This document shows positions 33,439-43,993 of a stretch of 64,000 nt of DNA, piece by piece. Within the stretch, counting starts at the first letter, position 1. Every line of letters starts with the position of its first letter. The position numbers were made by a program, and so were the translations under genes. Under the pieces are notes generated by a model that saw only the letters and a list, made by a program, of their open reading frames with translations, did not search any database and was not told the origin of the DNA. Source of the DNA: Paenibacillus sp. sptzw28 (lineage in GTDB: Bacteria > Bacillota > Bacilli > Paenibacillales > Paenibacillaceae); assembly GCF_019550795.1 (NCBI RefSeq), contig NZ_CP080545.1, positions 5,313,501 to 5,377,500 on the forward strand, in the 5' to 3' direction.

Positions 33439-34266
33439 TCAATCCGTGTTTATGGATCCGCGGCTTGTATTTTTCCCGTAAAAAATCTCGTCCATTTCGG
33501 TTGTGAGCCGTTCCGTGATTTTCTTCTCTTCCCCCGGTCCCAGCTTATCCTTCGTATAACCGAACAAATAATTGTTTAAGTCGAACTGCCTGAGCTTGCA
33601 TTTTGTATGAAAAATATTTTCCTGGTACACATTGACGTCGATCATGTCATACATCTCTTTCACTTTGTCCGGAATGTAATTCTGTATCGAGGTGATGTCG
33701 TGATCGATAAACAGCTTGTGTCCGTTAATATCTCTTGTGAACCCGCGAACCCGGTAATCGAGCGTCATGATGTCCGTATCGAAAGAATGAATCAGATAAT
33801 TGAGCGCTTTGAGCGGTGAGATTTCACCGCAAGTGGATACGTCGATATCCGCTCTGAATGTGCTGATTCCTTCGTCTGGATGATACTCCGGATAGGTATG
33901 AACGGTAATATGGCTTTTATCCAGCTGCATGACAACCGATTCCGGAAGCGGCCCCGGCGATTCATCGTAAGATTCGGTGGGGACTTCGACAATAGGACCC
34001 TCGGAGACCAGGAAGGTTACGCTTGCACCCTGCGGGACATAATCCTGCTGGGCAATATTAAGCACATGCGCGCCGATAATATCGGTTACCGCCTGGAGAA
34101 TTCTTTTTAACCGGTCGGAATTATACTGCTCATCAATATACTCGAGGTAGGCTTCGCGTTCTTCTTTGGTCTTGGTGTAGCAGATGTCGTACATATTGAA
34201 GCTTAAGGTTTTCGTCAGATTGTTAAATCCATGCAGTGTGACACGCTGCTCCGATGTTAATTTCAT
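33439..34266 (-). CDS. speD: S-adenosylmethionine decarboxylase proenzyme (long type)
   Basis: About 275 residues, the length of enterobacterial-type SpeD rather than the short 130-residue form. It provides decarboxylated SAM for spermidine synthesis. The self-cleavage site, which creates the pyruvoyl group, lies in [16 protein letters not shown] at the Lys-Ser bond. Downstream [26 protein letters not shown] holds the processing Cys and substrate residues. The start is uncertain: MKLTSEQ at 34266 is 10 nt behind AGGGA, but ATGs at 34284 and 34320 are in frame. Monocistronic with its own terminator. Confidence 0.9.
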   Translation of the reverse strand: MKLTSEQRVTLHGFNNLTKTLSFNMYDICYTKTKEEREAYLEYIDEQYNSDRLKRILQAVTDIIGAHVLNIAQQDYVPQGASVTFLVSEGPIVEVPTESYDESPGPLPESVVMQLDKSHITVHTYPEYHPDEGISTFRADIDVSTCGEISPLKALNYLIHSFDTDIMTLDYRVRGFTRDINGHKLFIDHDITSIQNYIPDKVKEMYDMIDVNVYQENIFHTKCKLRQFDLNNYLFGYTKDKLGPGEEKKITERLTTEMDEIFYGKNTSRGSINTD

Positions 34267-34531
34267 GACCTTGGCTTCCCTCATTTCTTGGCGTACTGTG
34301 ACTCTGTATATATTACCCATTAAACAAAGTCTTCATCGTATTCCGTGGAAATTTTTGCTTTGACGATCCTCCGACTGAATTGTGACCGGAGTGATGAACC
34401 AAGCAGGGGGACAGTCACGATGACGTTTATTATGATATCGGTCATTTTTTGGATATGCATATTCAACCGCTCAGGAATTGTTTTATAATAGGTACTATTC
34501 CATATATTGAGAAGGATGAGATCCTCTCGCA

Positions 34532-35139
34532 TTGCCGTTCACCATGCTTGCCCACATTGCGTTCCTGGAGCAGATTTTCGGGAAAGGCTACCTGTCGCTG
34601 CACCGAAGATTGAGGCAGTTCATGACCGTCCATTTGTTGGTCTGCGCGGCCGCTGCGCTGTTCGATCAACGTACATACCTGTGGTTGACCGGGAAAACCT
34701 ATCAAGGATTGCTCATCTTGATTCTTACTGCCCTATCCATCTCCATCCTGAACCTGCTCGCGGGACAGCTACGGAAAAATGAAGTGGGTACTGCTCGGAA
34801 ACGATATTATGGCCCAGCTGTGGATTCAGAAATTGCTGCTTATTCAATGATTCGATGCAGAAGAAGCTGATTTACCATGCCCTGCAGGAGGGGCTGACTA
34901 ACGGAATCAAGCATGGCGGGTGCAGACATTTCGAATTCGCCTTATACCTGGAAGAAGATTATCTTAAATTTATTCTGCATAACGACAGAATTCCATACGC
35001 TGCGGTCCCGAGTGGTTTCGGACTCTCAGCGATGCGGGAGAGGATCAACCATCTGGGTGGGACACTGGAATTATCTCCCTCATACGATTCGCGAAGCGGT
35101 TCCGTACTGAAAATTCTGCTGCCTCTTAAGGGGGCTTAA
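34532..35139 (+). pseudogene. Decayed sensor histidine kinase (NarL-family type), internal deletion
   Basis: Two overlapping open frames together resemble a HisKA_3 kinase. The first (34532-34870) has membrane-like helices (MTVHLLVCAAAALF and GLLILILTALSISILNLL). The second (34855-35139) is a clean HATPase_c end: IYHALQEGLTNGIKHGGC (N box), FILHNDRI, GFGLSAMRERINHLGGTLEL (G box) and GSVLKILLPL. The dimerisation/phospho-acceptor part with its His is missing between them, and the frames do not join. It overlaps the 3' end of prpD by 4 nt on the opposite strand. Confidence 0.7.
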
Positions 35140-36578
35140 ATGACAAACAGGTTTACGAATTCATGCACCGGCGTCCGCTCCAGCTTCTCCTGTTCGGCGC
35201 ACAGTTTCATTATTGTGTTCACCTGCTTGCCGGGAAGACGGCTTGCCAGATTAGATTCGAACTTCCGCTCCAGAATCGGAATCGCCTCGGCGCGTCTGCG
35301 GCGATGCCCGAGCGGATACTCGAGCTCAACCTTCTCCGACGCGGTTCCGTCCGCGAAAAACAATTGGACGGCGCTCGCGATCGAGCGTTTGTCAGCATCG
35401 AGGTAATCCTGCGAATATCGTTTGTCCTCAGAAGCAGTCATCTTCTGTCTCAACCGGTCGATACGAGGGTCCTGCGCGGCGGCCTCTTCGTAATGGTCTG
35501 CGGTAAGCGTACCGAAGAGCAGAGCAACGGCCACCATGTACTGCAGGCAGTGATCGCGGTCAGCCGGATTATGGAGCGGCCCTGTCTTATCGATTATGCG
35601 CAGGGCCGACTCATGGGTCGTGATCGCGATTTTGTCGATCTCATCCAGCCGGTCTTTGACCGTCGGGTGAAGCCGTATTGCGCATTCGACCGCCGTTTGT
35701 GCATGAAATTCAGCCGGGAATGAGATTTTGAACAGTACATTTTCCATGACGTAGGTTCCGTATTGGCGCGTGAGGCTAAAGGGTTTGCCTTTGAATAACA
35801 CATCATAGAAGCCCCATTCCGCCGCAGTCAGTGCGGAAGGGTATCCCATCTCCCCTCTAAGCGTCATCAATGCCAGCCGCACGGCCCGGCTCGTCGCATC
35901 GCCTGCCGCCCATGATTTGCGCGGGCCCGTGTTGGGGGAATGCCGGTAGGTGCGAAGCGGATGGCCGTCGATCCAGGCGTTCGAAACGGCATCGATGATT
36001 TCGTTCTTCGTACCGCCCAGAATGCGGGTAACGACAGCCGTCGAAGCGACTTTTACGAGGACGACGTGATCGAGCCCTACCCGGTTAAAGCTGTTCTCAA
36101 GCGCGAGGATTCCCTGGATTTCATGGGCCTTGATCATCGCGGTAAGCACGTCGCGCATCATGAAGGGCTGCCTCCCTTCGGCTGCCCTGATCCGGCTCGC
36201 ATAATCGGCGGCGGCAAGAATGCCGCCCAAATTGTCGGAGGGATGGCCCCACTCGGCGGCAAGCCATGTATCGTTGTAATCGAGCCAGCGTATCATGCAG
36301 CCGATATTGAAGGCGGCGGCGACCGGATCCAGCTGAAACTGGGTCCCGGGAACGCGCGCGCCGCCGGGTACAACGGTGCCGGGAACGATCGGTCCGAGAA
36401 GCTTGGCACATTCAGGATACCGAAGCGCAAGCAGGCCGCAGCCAAGCGTATCCATCAGGCAAAGCCGCGCCGTATTATAAGCCTCCGGGCTGTCGATCTC
36501 ATAATCGGCTGCGTAGTCGGCGATGCCTGTCAGCACTTGATCCGGCTCCGGCCTAGCGTTGCTCATACTCGTGGACAT
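35136..36578 (-). CDS. prpD: MmgE/PrpD-family 2-methylcitrate dehydratase
   Basis: 480 residues of the MmgE/PrpD fold. It dehydrates 2-methylcitrate to methylaconitate in propionate breakdown. Recognisable segments are [76 protein letters not shown] and [14 protein letters not shown]. The C-terminus has [18 protein letters not shown]. Last gene of the seven-gene operon and 19 nt after the citrate synthase gene. The B. subtilis counterpart is mmgE. Confidence 0.92.
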   Translation of the reverse strand: MSTSMSNARPEPDQVLTGIADYAADYEIDSPEAYNTARLCLMDTLGCGLLALRYPECAKLLGPIVPGTVVPGGARVPGTQFQLDPVAAAFNIGCMIRWLDYNDTWLAAEWGHPSDNLGGILAAADYASRIRAAEGRQPFMMRDVLTAMIKAHEIQGILALENSFNRVGLDHVVLVKVASTAVVTRILGGTKNEIIDAVSNAWIDGHPLRTYRHSPNTGPRKSWAAGDATSRAVRLALMTLRGEMGYPSALTAAEWGFYDVLFKGKPFSLTRQYGTYVMENVLFKISFPAEFHAQTAVECAIRLHPTVKDRLDEIDKIAITTHESALRIIDKTGPLHNPADRDHCLQYMVAVALLFGTLTADHYEEAAAQDPRIDRLRQKMTASEDKRYSQDYLDADKRSIASAVQLFFADGTASEKVELEYPLGHRRRRAEAIPILERKFESNLASRLPGKQVNTIMKLCAEQEKLERTPVHEFVNLFVI

Positions 36579-36597
36579 AAGCTTCCGCCTCCTTCCT

Positions 36598-37722
36598 TCA
36601 GGTACGTTTGTCGACCGGCAGCCACTGCTTCGGTTCGGGACCGGTATAATCGGCGCCCGGGCGGATTAACCGGTTGCTCGCTCGCTGCTCAATGACATGG
36701 GCGGACCACCCGCTTATGCGGGATATTACAAACACCGGCGTAAACAGCAAGGTCGGAATCCCCATCAGCCGGTAAGCCGACGCGCTGTAGAAGTCCAGAT
36801 TGGCAAACAGCTTTTTCTCCCGCAGCATCACCTGTTCGATCCGTTCCGAGATATCAAACAGCTTGCGGTCCCCTGCTGCATCGGAGAGTGCCGCCGACCA
36901 TCTCTTAATAATGTCGGACCTGGGATCGGACACTGTATATACGCGGTGGCCGAAGCCCATGATCAGTCTTCGCTGCGCCAGCATTTGCAGAATCCCGTTC
37001 TCCGCTTCATCCGGATTCCCGAAGCCTTCGATCAGCTCCATAGCCGCTTCATTCGCTCCGCCGTGCAGATGTCCGCGCAGTGTGCCGATCCCGGTCGTGA
37101 CCGCCGAATAGAAATCGGACAAGGTCGAAGCGGTGACCCGGGCCGCAAAGGTTGATGCATTGAACTCATGCTCCGCATACAAAATCAGCGAGACGTCCAT
37201 CGCCCTCTCATGAAGCCCGCTTGAAGGCCTTCCATGCAGCAGGCGGAGAAAATGCCCTGCCACGCTTTCATTCCCCGACTCGGTTTCGATGACTGTTCCG
37301 GATGTATGGTAATGATGCCAATACAGCAGCATCGATGCGCTGCAGGCAAGAAGCCTGTCTGCGATGTCGAGCAGGCTTCGCCCGGCTCCCTCCGGTTCGA
37401 AGGCGGCAAGAGCGGAGCACCCGGTTCGAAGAACGTCCATCGGATGCGTGCTGCTGCCTGGAAGCTTCTCCAGAATCGCGCGCAATTCAGCCGGCAGCCC
37501 CCTCAGCCCCGCAAGCTTCCGCTTATATTCCGCAAGCTCCGTTTGATTCGGCAGTTCACCGCGAAGCAGCAAATACGCGGTTTCCTCGAAGGTTGCATGA
37601 TCGGCCAGATCGTGAATGGAATACCCGCGATAGGTTAAGCCTTTCCCTTCCTTGCCTACTGTCGAGATCTCCGTCTCTCCGGCAATGACCTCGGCCAATC
37701 CGCCGTTTCTTTTAACCGCCAT
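36598..37722 (-). CDS. mmgD: 2-methylcitrate synthase/citrate synthase
   Basis: 374 residues, short Gram-positive citrate synthase type. It condenses oxaloacetate with propionyl-CoA (or acetyl-CoA). It contains [24 protein letters not shown], the catalytic His in [13 protein letters not shown] loop after LRGHLHGG, and the second His/Asp motif [17 protein letters not shown]. The C-terminal [19 protein letters not shown] is usual. In the mmg context (B. subtilis mmgD) a methylcitrate role is most likely. Spacing to the flanking genes is 19 and 47 nt. Confidence 0.92.
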   Translation of the reverse strand: MAVKRNGGLAEVIAGETEISTVGKEGKGLTYRGYSIHDLADHATFEETAYLLLRGELPNQTELAEYKRKLAGLRGLPAELRAILEKLPGSSTHPMDVLRTGCSALAAFEPEGAGRSLLDIADRLLACSASMLLYWHHYHTSGTVIETESGNESVAGHFLRLLHGRPSSGLHERAMDVSLILYAEHEFNASTFAARVTASTLSDFYSAVTTGIGTLRGHLHGGANEAAMELIEGFGNPDEAENGILQMLAQRRLIMGFGHRVYTVSDPRSDIIKRWSAALSDAAGDRKLFDISERIEQVMLREKKLFANLDFYSASAYRLMGIPTLLFTPVFVISRISGWSAHVIEQRASNRLIRPGADYTGPEPKQWLPVDKRT

Positions 37723-37769
37723 AGGAATCTCCCCTCCCTTATCCGAACCCTTTGCCGTAATCCGCAGCC

Positions 37770-38693
37770 TTAACGGCTATCCTTGCTCGTGTCCGTTTCC
37801 GTCCCGTTCCGAGCCCTGTCTTCCTCGCCGAACAGCTGATCCAGCTTCTTCTCATAGTCGTGATAATGCAGAAAATCATACAGCTCCGAGCGGGTCTGCA
37901 TCAGCTCGACGGCGTTTTTCTGCGTTCCTTCGCAGCGAAGCGTCCGGTAAACCTGCAGGGCGGCCGCGGACATGGCGCGGAACGCCGATAACGGATACAG
38001 CGCGAGGGCGACGCCCGCATTCGCCAGCTCCTCCACCGTGAACAGCGGCGTCTTTCCGAATTCCGTTATATTCGCGAGAATCGGCACCTTCACCGCTTCG
38101 GCAAACCTCCTGTAATGTTCGAGCTCCGCCACCGCTTCCGGGAATATCATATCGGCGCCCGCCTCGACGTAGGCGCAAGCCCTTTCAATAGCCGAGTCCA
38201 AGCCCTCCGCAGCGAGCGCATCGGTGCGAGCCATAATGACAAAGCCCGGATCGGTTCGCGCATCCGCAGCAGCCTTAATGCGGTCTACCATCTCTTCGCT
38301 GCCGACGATCGCCTTGTTCGGTCTGTGTCCGCATCGCTTGGCCGCCGCCTGGTCCTCTATATGGACGCCGGCCGCCCTCGCCCGGCTCATCTCCCGGACG
38401 CAGCGGGCGATTTGAAATGCGCCTCCGAAGCCGGTATCGGCATCGACAAGCAGCGGCAGTTCCGTCACGCTTGTAATCCGGCGGACGTCCTCGAGCACAT
38501 CGTTCATAGTCGTTATCCCGAGATCGGGAAGTCCGAAGGAAGCGTTGGCTACGCCTGCTCCGGATAGATATAAAGCGCGAAATCCGACCTGCTCGGCCAT
38601 AATGGCCGAATAGGCGTTTATCGCGCCGGCCACCTGCAGCGGCTTTTCAAGTTGAAGCGCGTCGCGCAGGCGCGCACCCGGGGATGCTCCCAT
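37770..38693 (-). CDS. prpB: 2-methylisocitrate lyase
   Basis: About 307 residues, PEP mutase/isocitrate lyase superfamily. It splits 2-methylisocitrate to pyruvate and succinate. Seen are [25 protein letters not shown], the metal site [13 protein letters not shown], the catalytic loop [10 protein letters not shown] (KRCGH motif) and [10 protein letters not shown]. An in-frame GTG three codons upstream of the chosen ATG is possible. In B. subtilis the orthologue yqiQ ends the mmg operon; here it sits before mmgD, so gene order is changed. Confidence 0.93.
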   Translation of the reverse strand: MGASPGARLRDALQLEKPLQVAGAINAYSAIMAEQVGFRALYLSGAGVANASFGLPDLGITTMNDVLEDVRRITSVTELPLLVDADTGFGGAFQIARCVREMSRARAAGVHIEDQAAAKRCGHRPNKAIVGSEEMVDRIKAAADARTDPGFVIMARTDALAAEGLDSAIERACAYVEAGADMIFPEAVAELEHYRRFAEAVKVPILANITEFGKTPLFTVEELANAGVALALYPLSAFRAMSAAALQVYRTLRCEGTQKNAVELMQTRSELYDFLHYHDYEKKLDQLFGEEDRARNGTETDTSKDSR

Positions 38694-38722
38694 AACCACC
38701 ACCGCCTTATCGATGAATTGAA

Positions 38723-39850
38723 TTATTTGAGCAGCCGGTTCCCTATCACAATCCGGTGAATTTCGTTCGTGCCTTCATAAATTTGCGTCACCTTCGCATC
38801 GCGATATAACCGTTCTGCCGAGAGCTCTTTGGTGCATCCTTGCGCTCCGAGCATACGCACCGCCTCGCCGGCTGCCGCAACCGCCGTATCGGAAGCGAAC
38901 ATTTTTGCCGTGGAAGCCTCCACCGTGCAGGGCATACCTTCCTGACGCATATAGGCGGCCCGGTAAACAAGCAGGCGCGCCGCTTCCACCTGAGCGGCCA
39001 AATCGGCAAGCCTGGCATGCTCCGGCTCCACCCGGGCCGATCCGTTCAGCGGCTTCATGGCATTCTTCGCAAGCTGCAGCGCAGCTTCGGCGATCCCGAG
39101 TGCCTGAGCCCCGATGCCGATCCTGCCGCCGTCAAGTGAAGCTTTGGCAATGGCGAATCCGCCCCCTTCTTCGCCAAGCCTCTGAGCTATGGGGACAGTC
39201 ATCCGGTCAAATATCAATTCGCATGTGCTGGAGCCGTGAAGGCCCATCTTCTTTTCCTTTCTTCCAATCCGAAAACCGGGCGTATCGCGGTCAATAATAA
39301 AGGCGGTAATGCCGCGCGGCCCCTGACCCCGGTCCGTGGCGGCAAATGCGATGTAGGTATGCGCCGCCCCTGCATTGGTAATGAACACCTTCGTCCCGTC
39401 AATCACATAATGATCTCCCTCCGGCACGGCAGAAGTTCGTATCGAAGCGGCATCCGATCCTGCGCCCGGTTCCGTTAACGCAAACGCGCCGAGCCACTCC
39501 CCGGAGGCTAGCTTCGGTACATATTTCATTCTCTGCTCTTCGGTGCCGAAGTGGAGAATCGGAAGCGTTCCGACGGAGGTATGGACGGACAGAATAACTC
39601 CGGCTGCAGCGCTTATTTTGGAGATTTCGTTTACGGCAATAATATAAGAGATAAAGTCCGAGCCGGCCCCGCCCCACTGCTTCGCCACAGGAATACCCAT
39701 CAAGCGGATCTGCGCCATTCTGTTTACCAGCTCATATGGAAACTCATCGGTCAGTTCCATCATGGTTGCAGCCGGCGCAACCTCCGTTTCCGCAAAATAG
39801 CGAACCGCTTGCCGCAGCTCTTCCTGTTCCTTCGTAAAGCGCAGCTCCAC
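38723..39850 (-). CDS. mmgC: Acyl-CoA dehydrogenase (MmgC-like)
   Basis: A 375-residue FAD enzyme for the first step of beta-oxidation. Motifs include [20 protein letters not shown] (FAD contact), [53 protein letters not shown] and the catalytic Glu in [16 protein letters not shown] chose the GTG at 39850 ([21 protein letters not shown]) because GGGGAG lies 9 nt upstream. The longer frame runs into the neighbouring dehydrogenase gene and includes no sensible ribosome binding site. It is the fourth gene of the operon. Confidence 0.92.
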   Translation of the reverse strand: MELRFTKEQEELRQAVRYFAETEVAPAATMMELTDEFPYELVNRMAQIRLMGIPVAKQWGGAGSDFISYIIAVNEISKISAAAGVILSVHTSVGTLPILHFGTEEQRMKYVPKLASGEWLGAFALTEPGAGSDAASIRTSAVPEGDHYVIDGTKVFITNAGAAHTYIAFAATDRGQGPRGITAFIIDRDTPGFRIGRKEKKMGLHGSSTCELIFDRMTVPIAQRLGEEGGGFAIAKASLDGGRIGIGAQALGIAEAALQLAKNAMKPLNGSARVEPEHARLADLAAQVEAARLLVYRAAYMRQEGMPCTVEASTAKMFASDTAVAAAGEAVRMLGAQGCTKELSAERLYRDAKVTQIYEGTNEIHRIVIGNRLLK

Positions 39851-39890
39851 CGCCGACAACTCCCCTCCGACTTGTCTCCGGCGCTGGCCT

Positions 39891-40742
39891 TTACTCGTAA
39901 ATGTAGAAGCCGCGTCCCGACTTGCGGCCCAGCCAGCCTGCGGCGGCATATTTGCGCAGCAGCGGACAAGGCCTGTATTTGGAGTCGCCGAAGCCTTCAT
40001 AAAGTGTCTCCATAATCGCCAGACACGTGTCGATTCCGATGAAATCAGCCAGCTCGAGCGGCCCCATCGGATGATTCATGCCGAGCTTCATCACTTGATC
40101 TACCGCTTCAGGAGCAGCCACGCCTTCATAAACGGCGAACACCGCTTCATTAATCATCGGCATAAGAACTCGGTTGGAGACGAAACCAGGGAAATCACGG
40201 ACTTCCACCGGTGTTTTGCCGAGTGTTTGCGCAAGCGATCTAATGCTGCCGAACACCTCATCCGAGGTAGCCATTCCCCGGATAATTTCGACCAGCGGCA
40301 TTACCGGCACCGGGTTCATGAAGTGCATCCCGATCACCCGCTCCGGCCGCCCGGTCACTGACGCGATTTCCGTAATCGACAGCGAAGAGGTGTTTGTTGC
40401 GAGAATGGCATCCTGTCTGCATATGCCGTCCAATGCCCGGAACAGCGATTTCTTGATGTCCATTCTCTCAGGAGCCGCTTCAATAACCAGATCCGCGCCG
40501 CGGGCATCCTCCAGGTCGGACGATAAGGTGATTTTGTTTAAAATGTCCGCTTTCCTCTCTTCCGTCAAACGTCCCTTGTCCACGGACCGGGAGATCGCTT
40601 TGCCGATCCGCGCAATGCCGCGCCCGGCCGCCTGCCTGTCAAGATCGTAGAGCATGACGTCGAAGCCGCTTTCCGCAGCCGTCTGAGCGATTCCGCTTCC
40701 CATCTGTCCTGCGCCGGCCACCGTGATTGTACGGATATCCAT
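39891..40742 (-). CDS. mmgB: 3-hydroxybutyryl-CoA dehydrogenase (MmgB-like)
   Basis: A 283-residue NAD(P)-dependent enzyme that oxidises 3-hydroxyacyl-CoA. The N-terminal Rossmann motif is [20 protein letters not shown], followed by [18 protein letters not shown] and the catalytic His in [35 protein letters not shown] and [20 protein letters not shown] belong to the C-terminal domain. The protein ends [11 protein letters not shown]. It follows the thiolase gene after 21 nt. Confidence 0.95.
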   Translation of the reverse strand: MDIRTITVAGAGQMGSGIAQTAAESGFDVMLYDLDRQAAGRGIARIGKAISRSVDKGRLTEERKADILNKITLSSDLEDARGADLVIEAAPERMDIKKSLFRALDGICRQDAILATNTSSLSITEIASVTGRPERVIGMHFMNPVPVMPLVEIIRGMATSDEVFGSIRSLAQTLGKTPVEVRDFPGFVSNRVLMPMINEAVFAVYEGVAAPEAVDQVMKLGMNHPMGPLELADFIGIDTCLAIMETLYEGFGDSKYRPCPLLRKYAAAGWLGRKSGRGFYIYE

Positions 40743-40763
40743 CGTTATTCTCCCACCTCGGAT

Positions 40764-41936
40764 TTATCCATCCACCCGAATCATTACGGCATCCCCCTGC
40801 GCGCCTCCGCTGCAGATCGCCGCTATGCCAAGTCCGCCGCCCCGGCGCATCAGCCCGCCTATCAAAGTCAGCAGGATCCTCGCTCCACTTGCTCCGATCG
40901 GATGGCCGAGCGCAATCGCCCCGCCGTTCACGTTCACCTTCTCTTCATCCCATCCCAGCATTTTGCCGCATGTCAGGATAACCGCAGCGAAGGCCTCGTT
41001 CACCTCGAACAAGTCGATGTCCTTAAGCGGGCGGCCGGTCTTGATCAAAAGCTTGCGGATCGCAAGTGCAGGTGTCACCGCGATATAAGGCGCTTCCGCG
41101 CCGACCTCCGCATGACCGATAATCGTTGCCAGCGGTTTAAGTCCGCTGCGGAGCGCTTGCTCCTTCGACATCAAGACTAACGCCGCCGCTCCGTCGTTCA
41201 CTGTCGGAGCGTTGCCGGCGGTGATGGTCCCGCTCTTGTCAAAGACAGGGCTGAGCCGGGCAAGCTTCCCGGCGTCCGTATCGGCGCGGGGACCTTCGTC
41301 GGTATCGACAACGACAGCCGCGCTCGCCGAGACGGGTACAATTTCTTCGGCGAATGTCCCCTGCCGGATAGCGGACACCGCCCGCATATGGCTGCGAAGC
41401 GCCCAGTCATCCTGTTCAGCCCGGCCGATTCCATATTCGGCGGCGACACGGCTGCCGTGAACGGCCATATGAACATCCGCGAATGCGCACTGCAGTCCGT
41501 CATGAATCATCAGATCGACAAGCCCGGAATTCCCCATTCGAATTCCCCACCTGGCAGACGGAACGGCATACGGCGCGTTGCTCATGCTTTCCATTCCGCC
41601 CGCAGCAATGATATCCGCGTCGCCGCACCGGATCATTTGATCTGCCAGCGTAATGGCGCGCAGCCCTGAAGCGCATACCTTGTTCACCGTCTCGGACGGA
41701 ACGCTCCAATCCAGACCGGCGAGCCTCGCCGCCTGCCGCGACGGAGCCTGCCCGGCGCCCGCCTGGAGCACCATGCCCATCACGAAGCCGCCAATTGCAG
41801 CGGGATCCACTCCGGCTTTGCGGATAGCTCCCTTAAGGGCGGCCGCCCCCAGCTCCACAGCCTTAATATTCTTGAATGCACCGCCGAACCTGCCGAACGC
41901 GGTTCTGGCCCCGCCGACGATGACCGTTTCACGCAC
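40764..41936 (-). CDS. mmgA: Acetyl-CoA C-acyltransferase (thiolase, MmgA-like)
   Basis: 390 residues with the thiolase triad: nucleophilic Cys in [11 protein letters not shown], His in [15 protein letters not shown] and Cys in [17 protein letters not shown] and [10 protein letters not shown] blocks are intact. The GTG at 41936 (GTG-CGT-GAA) follows GGAGGAGG by 7 nt and starts at the normal thiolase N-terminus ([18 protein letters not shown]), so the 21-codon upstream extension is rejected. It degrades 3-ketoacyl-CoA or acetoacetyl-CoA in the operon's beta-oxidation branch. Confidence 0.94.
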   Translation of the reverse strand: MRETVIVGGARTAFGRFGGAFKNIKAVELGAAALKGAIRKAGVDPAAIGGFVMGMVLQAGAGQAPSRQAARLAGLDWSVPSETVNKVCASGLRAITLADQMIRCGDADIIAAGGMESMSNAPYAVPSARWGIRMGNSGLVDLMIHDGLQCAFADVHMAVHGSRVAAEYGIGRAEQDDWALRSHMRAVSAIRQGTFAEEIVPVSASAAVVVDTDEGPRADTDAGKLARLSPVFDKSGTITAGNAPTVNDGAAALVLMSKEQALRSGLKPLATIIGHAEVGAEAPYIAVTPALAIRKLLIKTGRPLKDIDLFEVNEAFAAVILTCGKMLGWDEEKVNVNGGAIALGHPIGASGARILLTLIGGLMRRGGGLGIAAICSGGAQGDAVMIRVDG

Positions 41937-42084
41937 CGGAGCACCTCCTCCGATTCTGCTCTTGCCTTGGAGACTTTCCGATGTTATATCGCACGTCAAA
42001 TATGCAATGCACAGGCATCATCCCAGTAATCCATCCCCATATTTTGCATGAATATCCATGAAAGAAGCACCATCGGACAGACAC

Positions 42085-43203
42085 CTAGTCAGCTATCATG
42101 CTTCGTATAAGCGAATCCTTATTCAACTTACCGGAGCCTATACCCATTTCTATACATTTGGCATCGCGCATATAACGCTCCACCGTATATTCCCGCATAT
42201 ACCCGTAGCCGCCAAACACCTGGACCGCCTCGATCGTGACGGCGACGGCCGTGTCTGCGGCAAATTTGCCGGCTAAAGCGGCCTCCTTACGGCAGGGAAG
42301 GCCTGCAGAATGACGCCATGCCGCTTGATAAGCAAGAAGGCGAGAGGCCTCCAGTCTTGCTGCCATGTCGGCCAGCTTGAAAGAAATACCCTGCTGCCGG
42401 CCGATCGGTTTCCCGAACTGCTTACGGTCTCCGGCATATTTAGCAGCAGCATCCAGCGCACCCTGCGCAATTCCGACAGCCTGCGCGGCGGCGCTGATGC
42501 GAGCGAGCTCCATAACCGAGCCGGCGATCTCCTGTCCCTGTCCGGCTTTGCCGAGCCTGTTATCCAGAGGTACCCTGCAGTTTTCGAACGTGATCTCACT
42601 CACTGCAAGCGAGCGTAGCCCGAGCTTCCGCGCTCTGACGCCGACATTGAAACCAGGCGCCCCTTTTTCAACAATAACAGCGTTGTATCCGCGCTTCCTC
42701 CGCCCTTGTTCGGGTGCATTCCGTGCGATAACGACATAGGTGTCCGCTTCCCCTGCGTTCGCAACATAGCGGTTCGAGCCGTTCAGGACACAATCGTCTC
42801 CGTCCTCATAACCGGTGATGCCCGGCTCAAGCGAAGACGCTCCCAGCTTCGTTCCATTCGCCAGTCCCTTCAAATATTTCTCCTTAAATTCCCCGCTGCC
42901 GAATGCGTAGATTGGCCATGACGAGAGAGCGGTATGCGCAGCCAAGACGGCTCCCGTCGAGGCGCATACCCGGGAAAGCTCTTCGATCACGACCGCATAA
43001 GTCAAACAATCGCTTCCCGATCCGCCATAGCGTTCAGGCCAGGGTATACCCGTGAGGCCCAAGTCTCCCATTAAATCGAACAGCCTACGGTCAAACCGTT
43101 CCTCTTCATCGCGCTCCCCGGCCTCCCATGCGACTTCTTCCGCCGCAAAATCCCGGATCAACGCCCGAGTCATCTCCAGCTCCTCGGAAAAACGGAATTG
43201 CAT
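42085..43203 (-). CDS. Second acyl-CoA dehydrogenase, first gene of the mmg-like operon
   Basis: 372 residues with the acyl-CoA dehydrogenase fold: IPWPERYGGSGSDCLTYAVVIEELSRV, LEPGITGYEDG, RYVANAGEADTYVVIAR and RKQFGKPIGRQQGISFKLAD. The C-terminal catalytic block is unusual. Instead of YEGTNEIQR it reads RDAKCIEMGIGSGKLNKD, closest to the YEIGAGTSEI subclass but with the SEIRR end lost. Activity or substrate may therefore differ from MmgC. The start at 43203 follows GGGAGGGAG. Its 5' leader contains the 37-nt repeats. Confidence 0.88.
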   Translation of the reverse strand: MQFRFSEELEMTRALIRDFAAEEVAWEAGERDEEERFDRRLFDLMGDLGLTGIPWPERYGGSGSDCLTYAVVIEELSRVCASTGAVLAAHTALSSWPIYAFGSGEFKEKYLKGLANGTKLGASSLEPGITGYEDGDDCVLNGSNRYVANAGEADTYVVIARNAPEQGRRKRGYNAVIVEKGAPGFNVGVRARKLGLRSLAVSEITFENCRVPLDNRLGKAGQGQEIAGSVMELARISAAAQAVGIAQGALDAAAKYAGDRKQFGKPIGRQQGISFKLADMAARLEASRLLAYQAAWRHSAGLPCRKEAALAGKFAADTAVAVTIEAVQVFGGYGYMREYTVERYMRDAKCIEMGIGSGKLNKDSLIRSMIAD

Positions 43204-43218
43204 CTCCCTCCCTCCTAA

Positions 43219-43366
43219 GGGTTTGCGGAGCAAACCGGCTTCGTAAGCATCAACAGGGTTTGCGGAGCAAACCGGCTTCGTAAGCATCAACAGGGTTTGC
43301 GGAGCAAACCGGCTTCGTAAGCATTAACAGGGTTTGCGGAGCAAACCGGGTTGGCAAGTATCATCC
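43219..43366. repeat. Four tandem 37-nt hairpin repeats in the leader of the mmg-like operon
   Basis: Copies begin at 43219, 43256, 43293 and 43330. The first two are identical, the third has one change and the fourth diverges in its 3' half. Each contains the dyad GGTTTGC-GGA-GCAAACC followed by a CTTCGTAAGCATCAACA-type segment. They are contiguous, without spacers, and sit directly before the ribosome binding site of the first operon gene, so the leader RNA would carry four small hairpins. They are the main content of the gap 43204-43551. Confidence 0.9.
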
Positions 43367-43551
43367 TCATCGTGGAAGGTGGACAAAATTCGACGGTGTA
43401 TGCATGTATCGTATTATATGAGCGTCACTCGGGCTCCATGATACGATTGTTTTCCGGGTGAAATTGAGGTCTGCCTTATATAGATGGAGCCTGACATGCT
43501 TTTCATGAATAATCTAATATAGCTTCTTTTGTTTCGAAATGAGGGATAGCT

Positions 43552-43899
43552 GTGGGCAGCAAAACCGGTAAGAGTGGAAATAGCGCAAAGAGACAAAATG
43601 ATGCAGTCAGTATTGTGGGCGATAATGGAGATAACAACGGAAGTAACTTTCCGGATATCTTGCAATTCATTGGAACAATTCTGGTAACGGCCGGGGATGT
43701 AATTACAGCTTTCGGGCAGGCTCTTGCAATTGAACAAGATAGACAAGACCAAATTCAGTCGCAGCTGGAGAAACAGGAACAACAACGTCAGCAGCAGGAG
43801 ATGCAGGATCAGATCGACGAAATGCAGGATCAAATTAATCAACTGCTAAAGCAGCTTGAAAAACAGCCCAACCACAACGGGAAGAACCAGAGGACATGA
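43552..43899 (+). CDS. Small protein with Gly/Asn-rich start and Gln-rich coiled coil
   Basis: 115 residues starting at a GTG five bases behind AGGGA. After a polar N-terminus (GSKTGKSGNSAKRQND and GDNGDNNGSN) comes one moderately hydrophobic helix (FPDILQFIGTILVTAGDVITAFG). A long Gln/Glu-rich coiled coil follows (QLEKQEQQRQQQEMQDQIDE), ending in a polar tail. No signal peptide is apparent. I recognise no family; similar small proteins are scattered through Paenibacillus and Bacillus genomes. A strong terminator follows. Confidence 0.65.
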   Translation: MGSKTGKSGNSAKRQNDAVSIVGDNGDNNGSNFPDILQFIGTILVTAGDVITAFGQALAIEQDRQDQIQSQLEKQEQQRQQQEMQDQIDEMQDQINQLLKQLEKQPNHNGKNQRT

Positions 43900-43946
43900 T
43901 GCAGCTGCATTCCATATAATATGAATCCATCTTTTAAATAAATGAA

Positions 43947-43991
43947 GAGGACGAATCTCTTTCCCTATGGAAAGAGGTTCGTCCTCTTTTT
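43947..43991. terminator. Bidirectional terminator between the small coiled-coil gene and the pectinase gene
   Basis: 18-bp stem starting GAGGACGAAT (43947-43964) paired with 43969-43986, one G-T pair and a CTAT loop, followed by five T residues on the plus strand. It lies 3 nt from the pectinase stop codon. Confidence 0.9.
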
Positions 43992-43993
43992 CG

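Noticed and set aside
34320..34532. 70-codon minus-strand ORF upstream of speD
   Set aside because: No ribosome binding site and no protein character beyond one hydrophobic stretch; it abuts speD only because the speD frame is open upstream.
43219..43366. CRISPR-like array
   Set aside because: The repeats are directly contiguous with no unique spacers, and no cas genes are present; they are tandem hairpin repeats.
43380..43460. Sigma-E-type promoter before the mmg-like operon
   Set aside because: The minus strand has CATACACC, resembling a sigma-E -10, but the possible -35 is misplaced by about two bases, so I do not call it.
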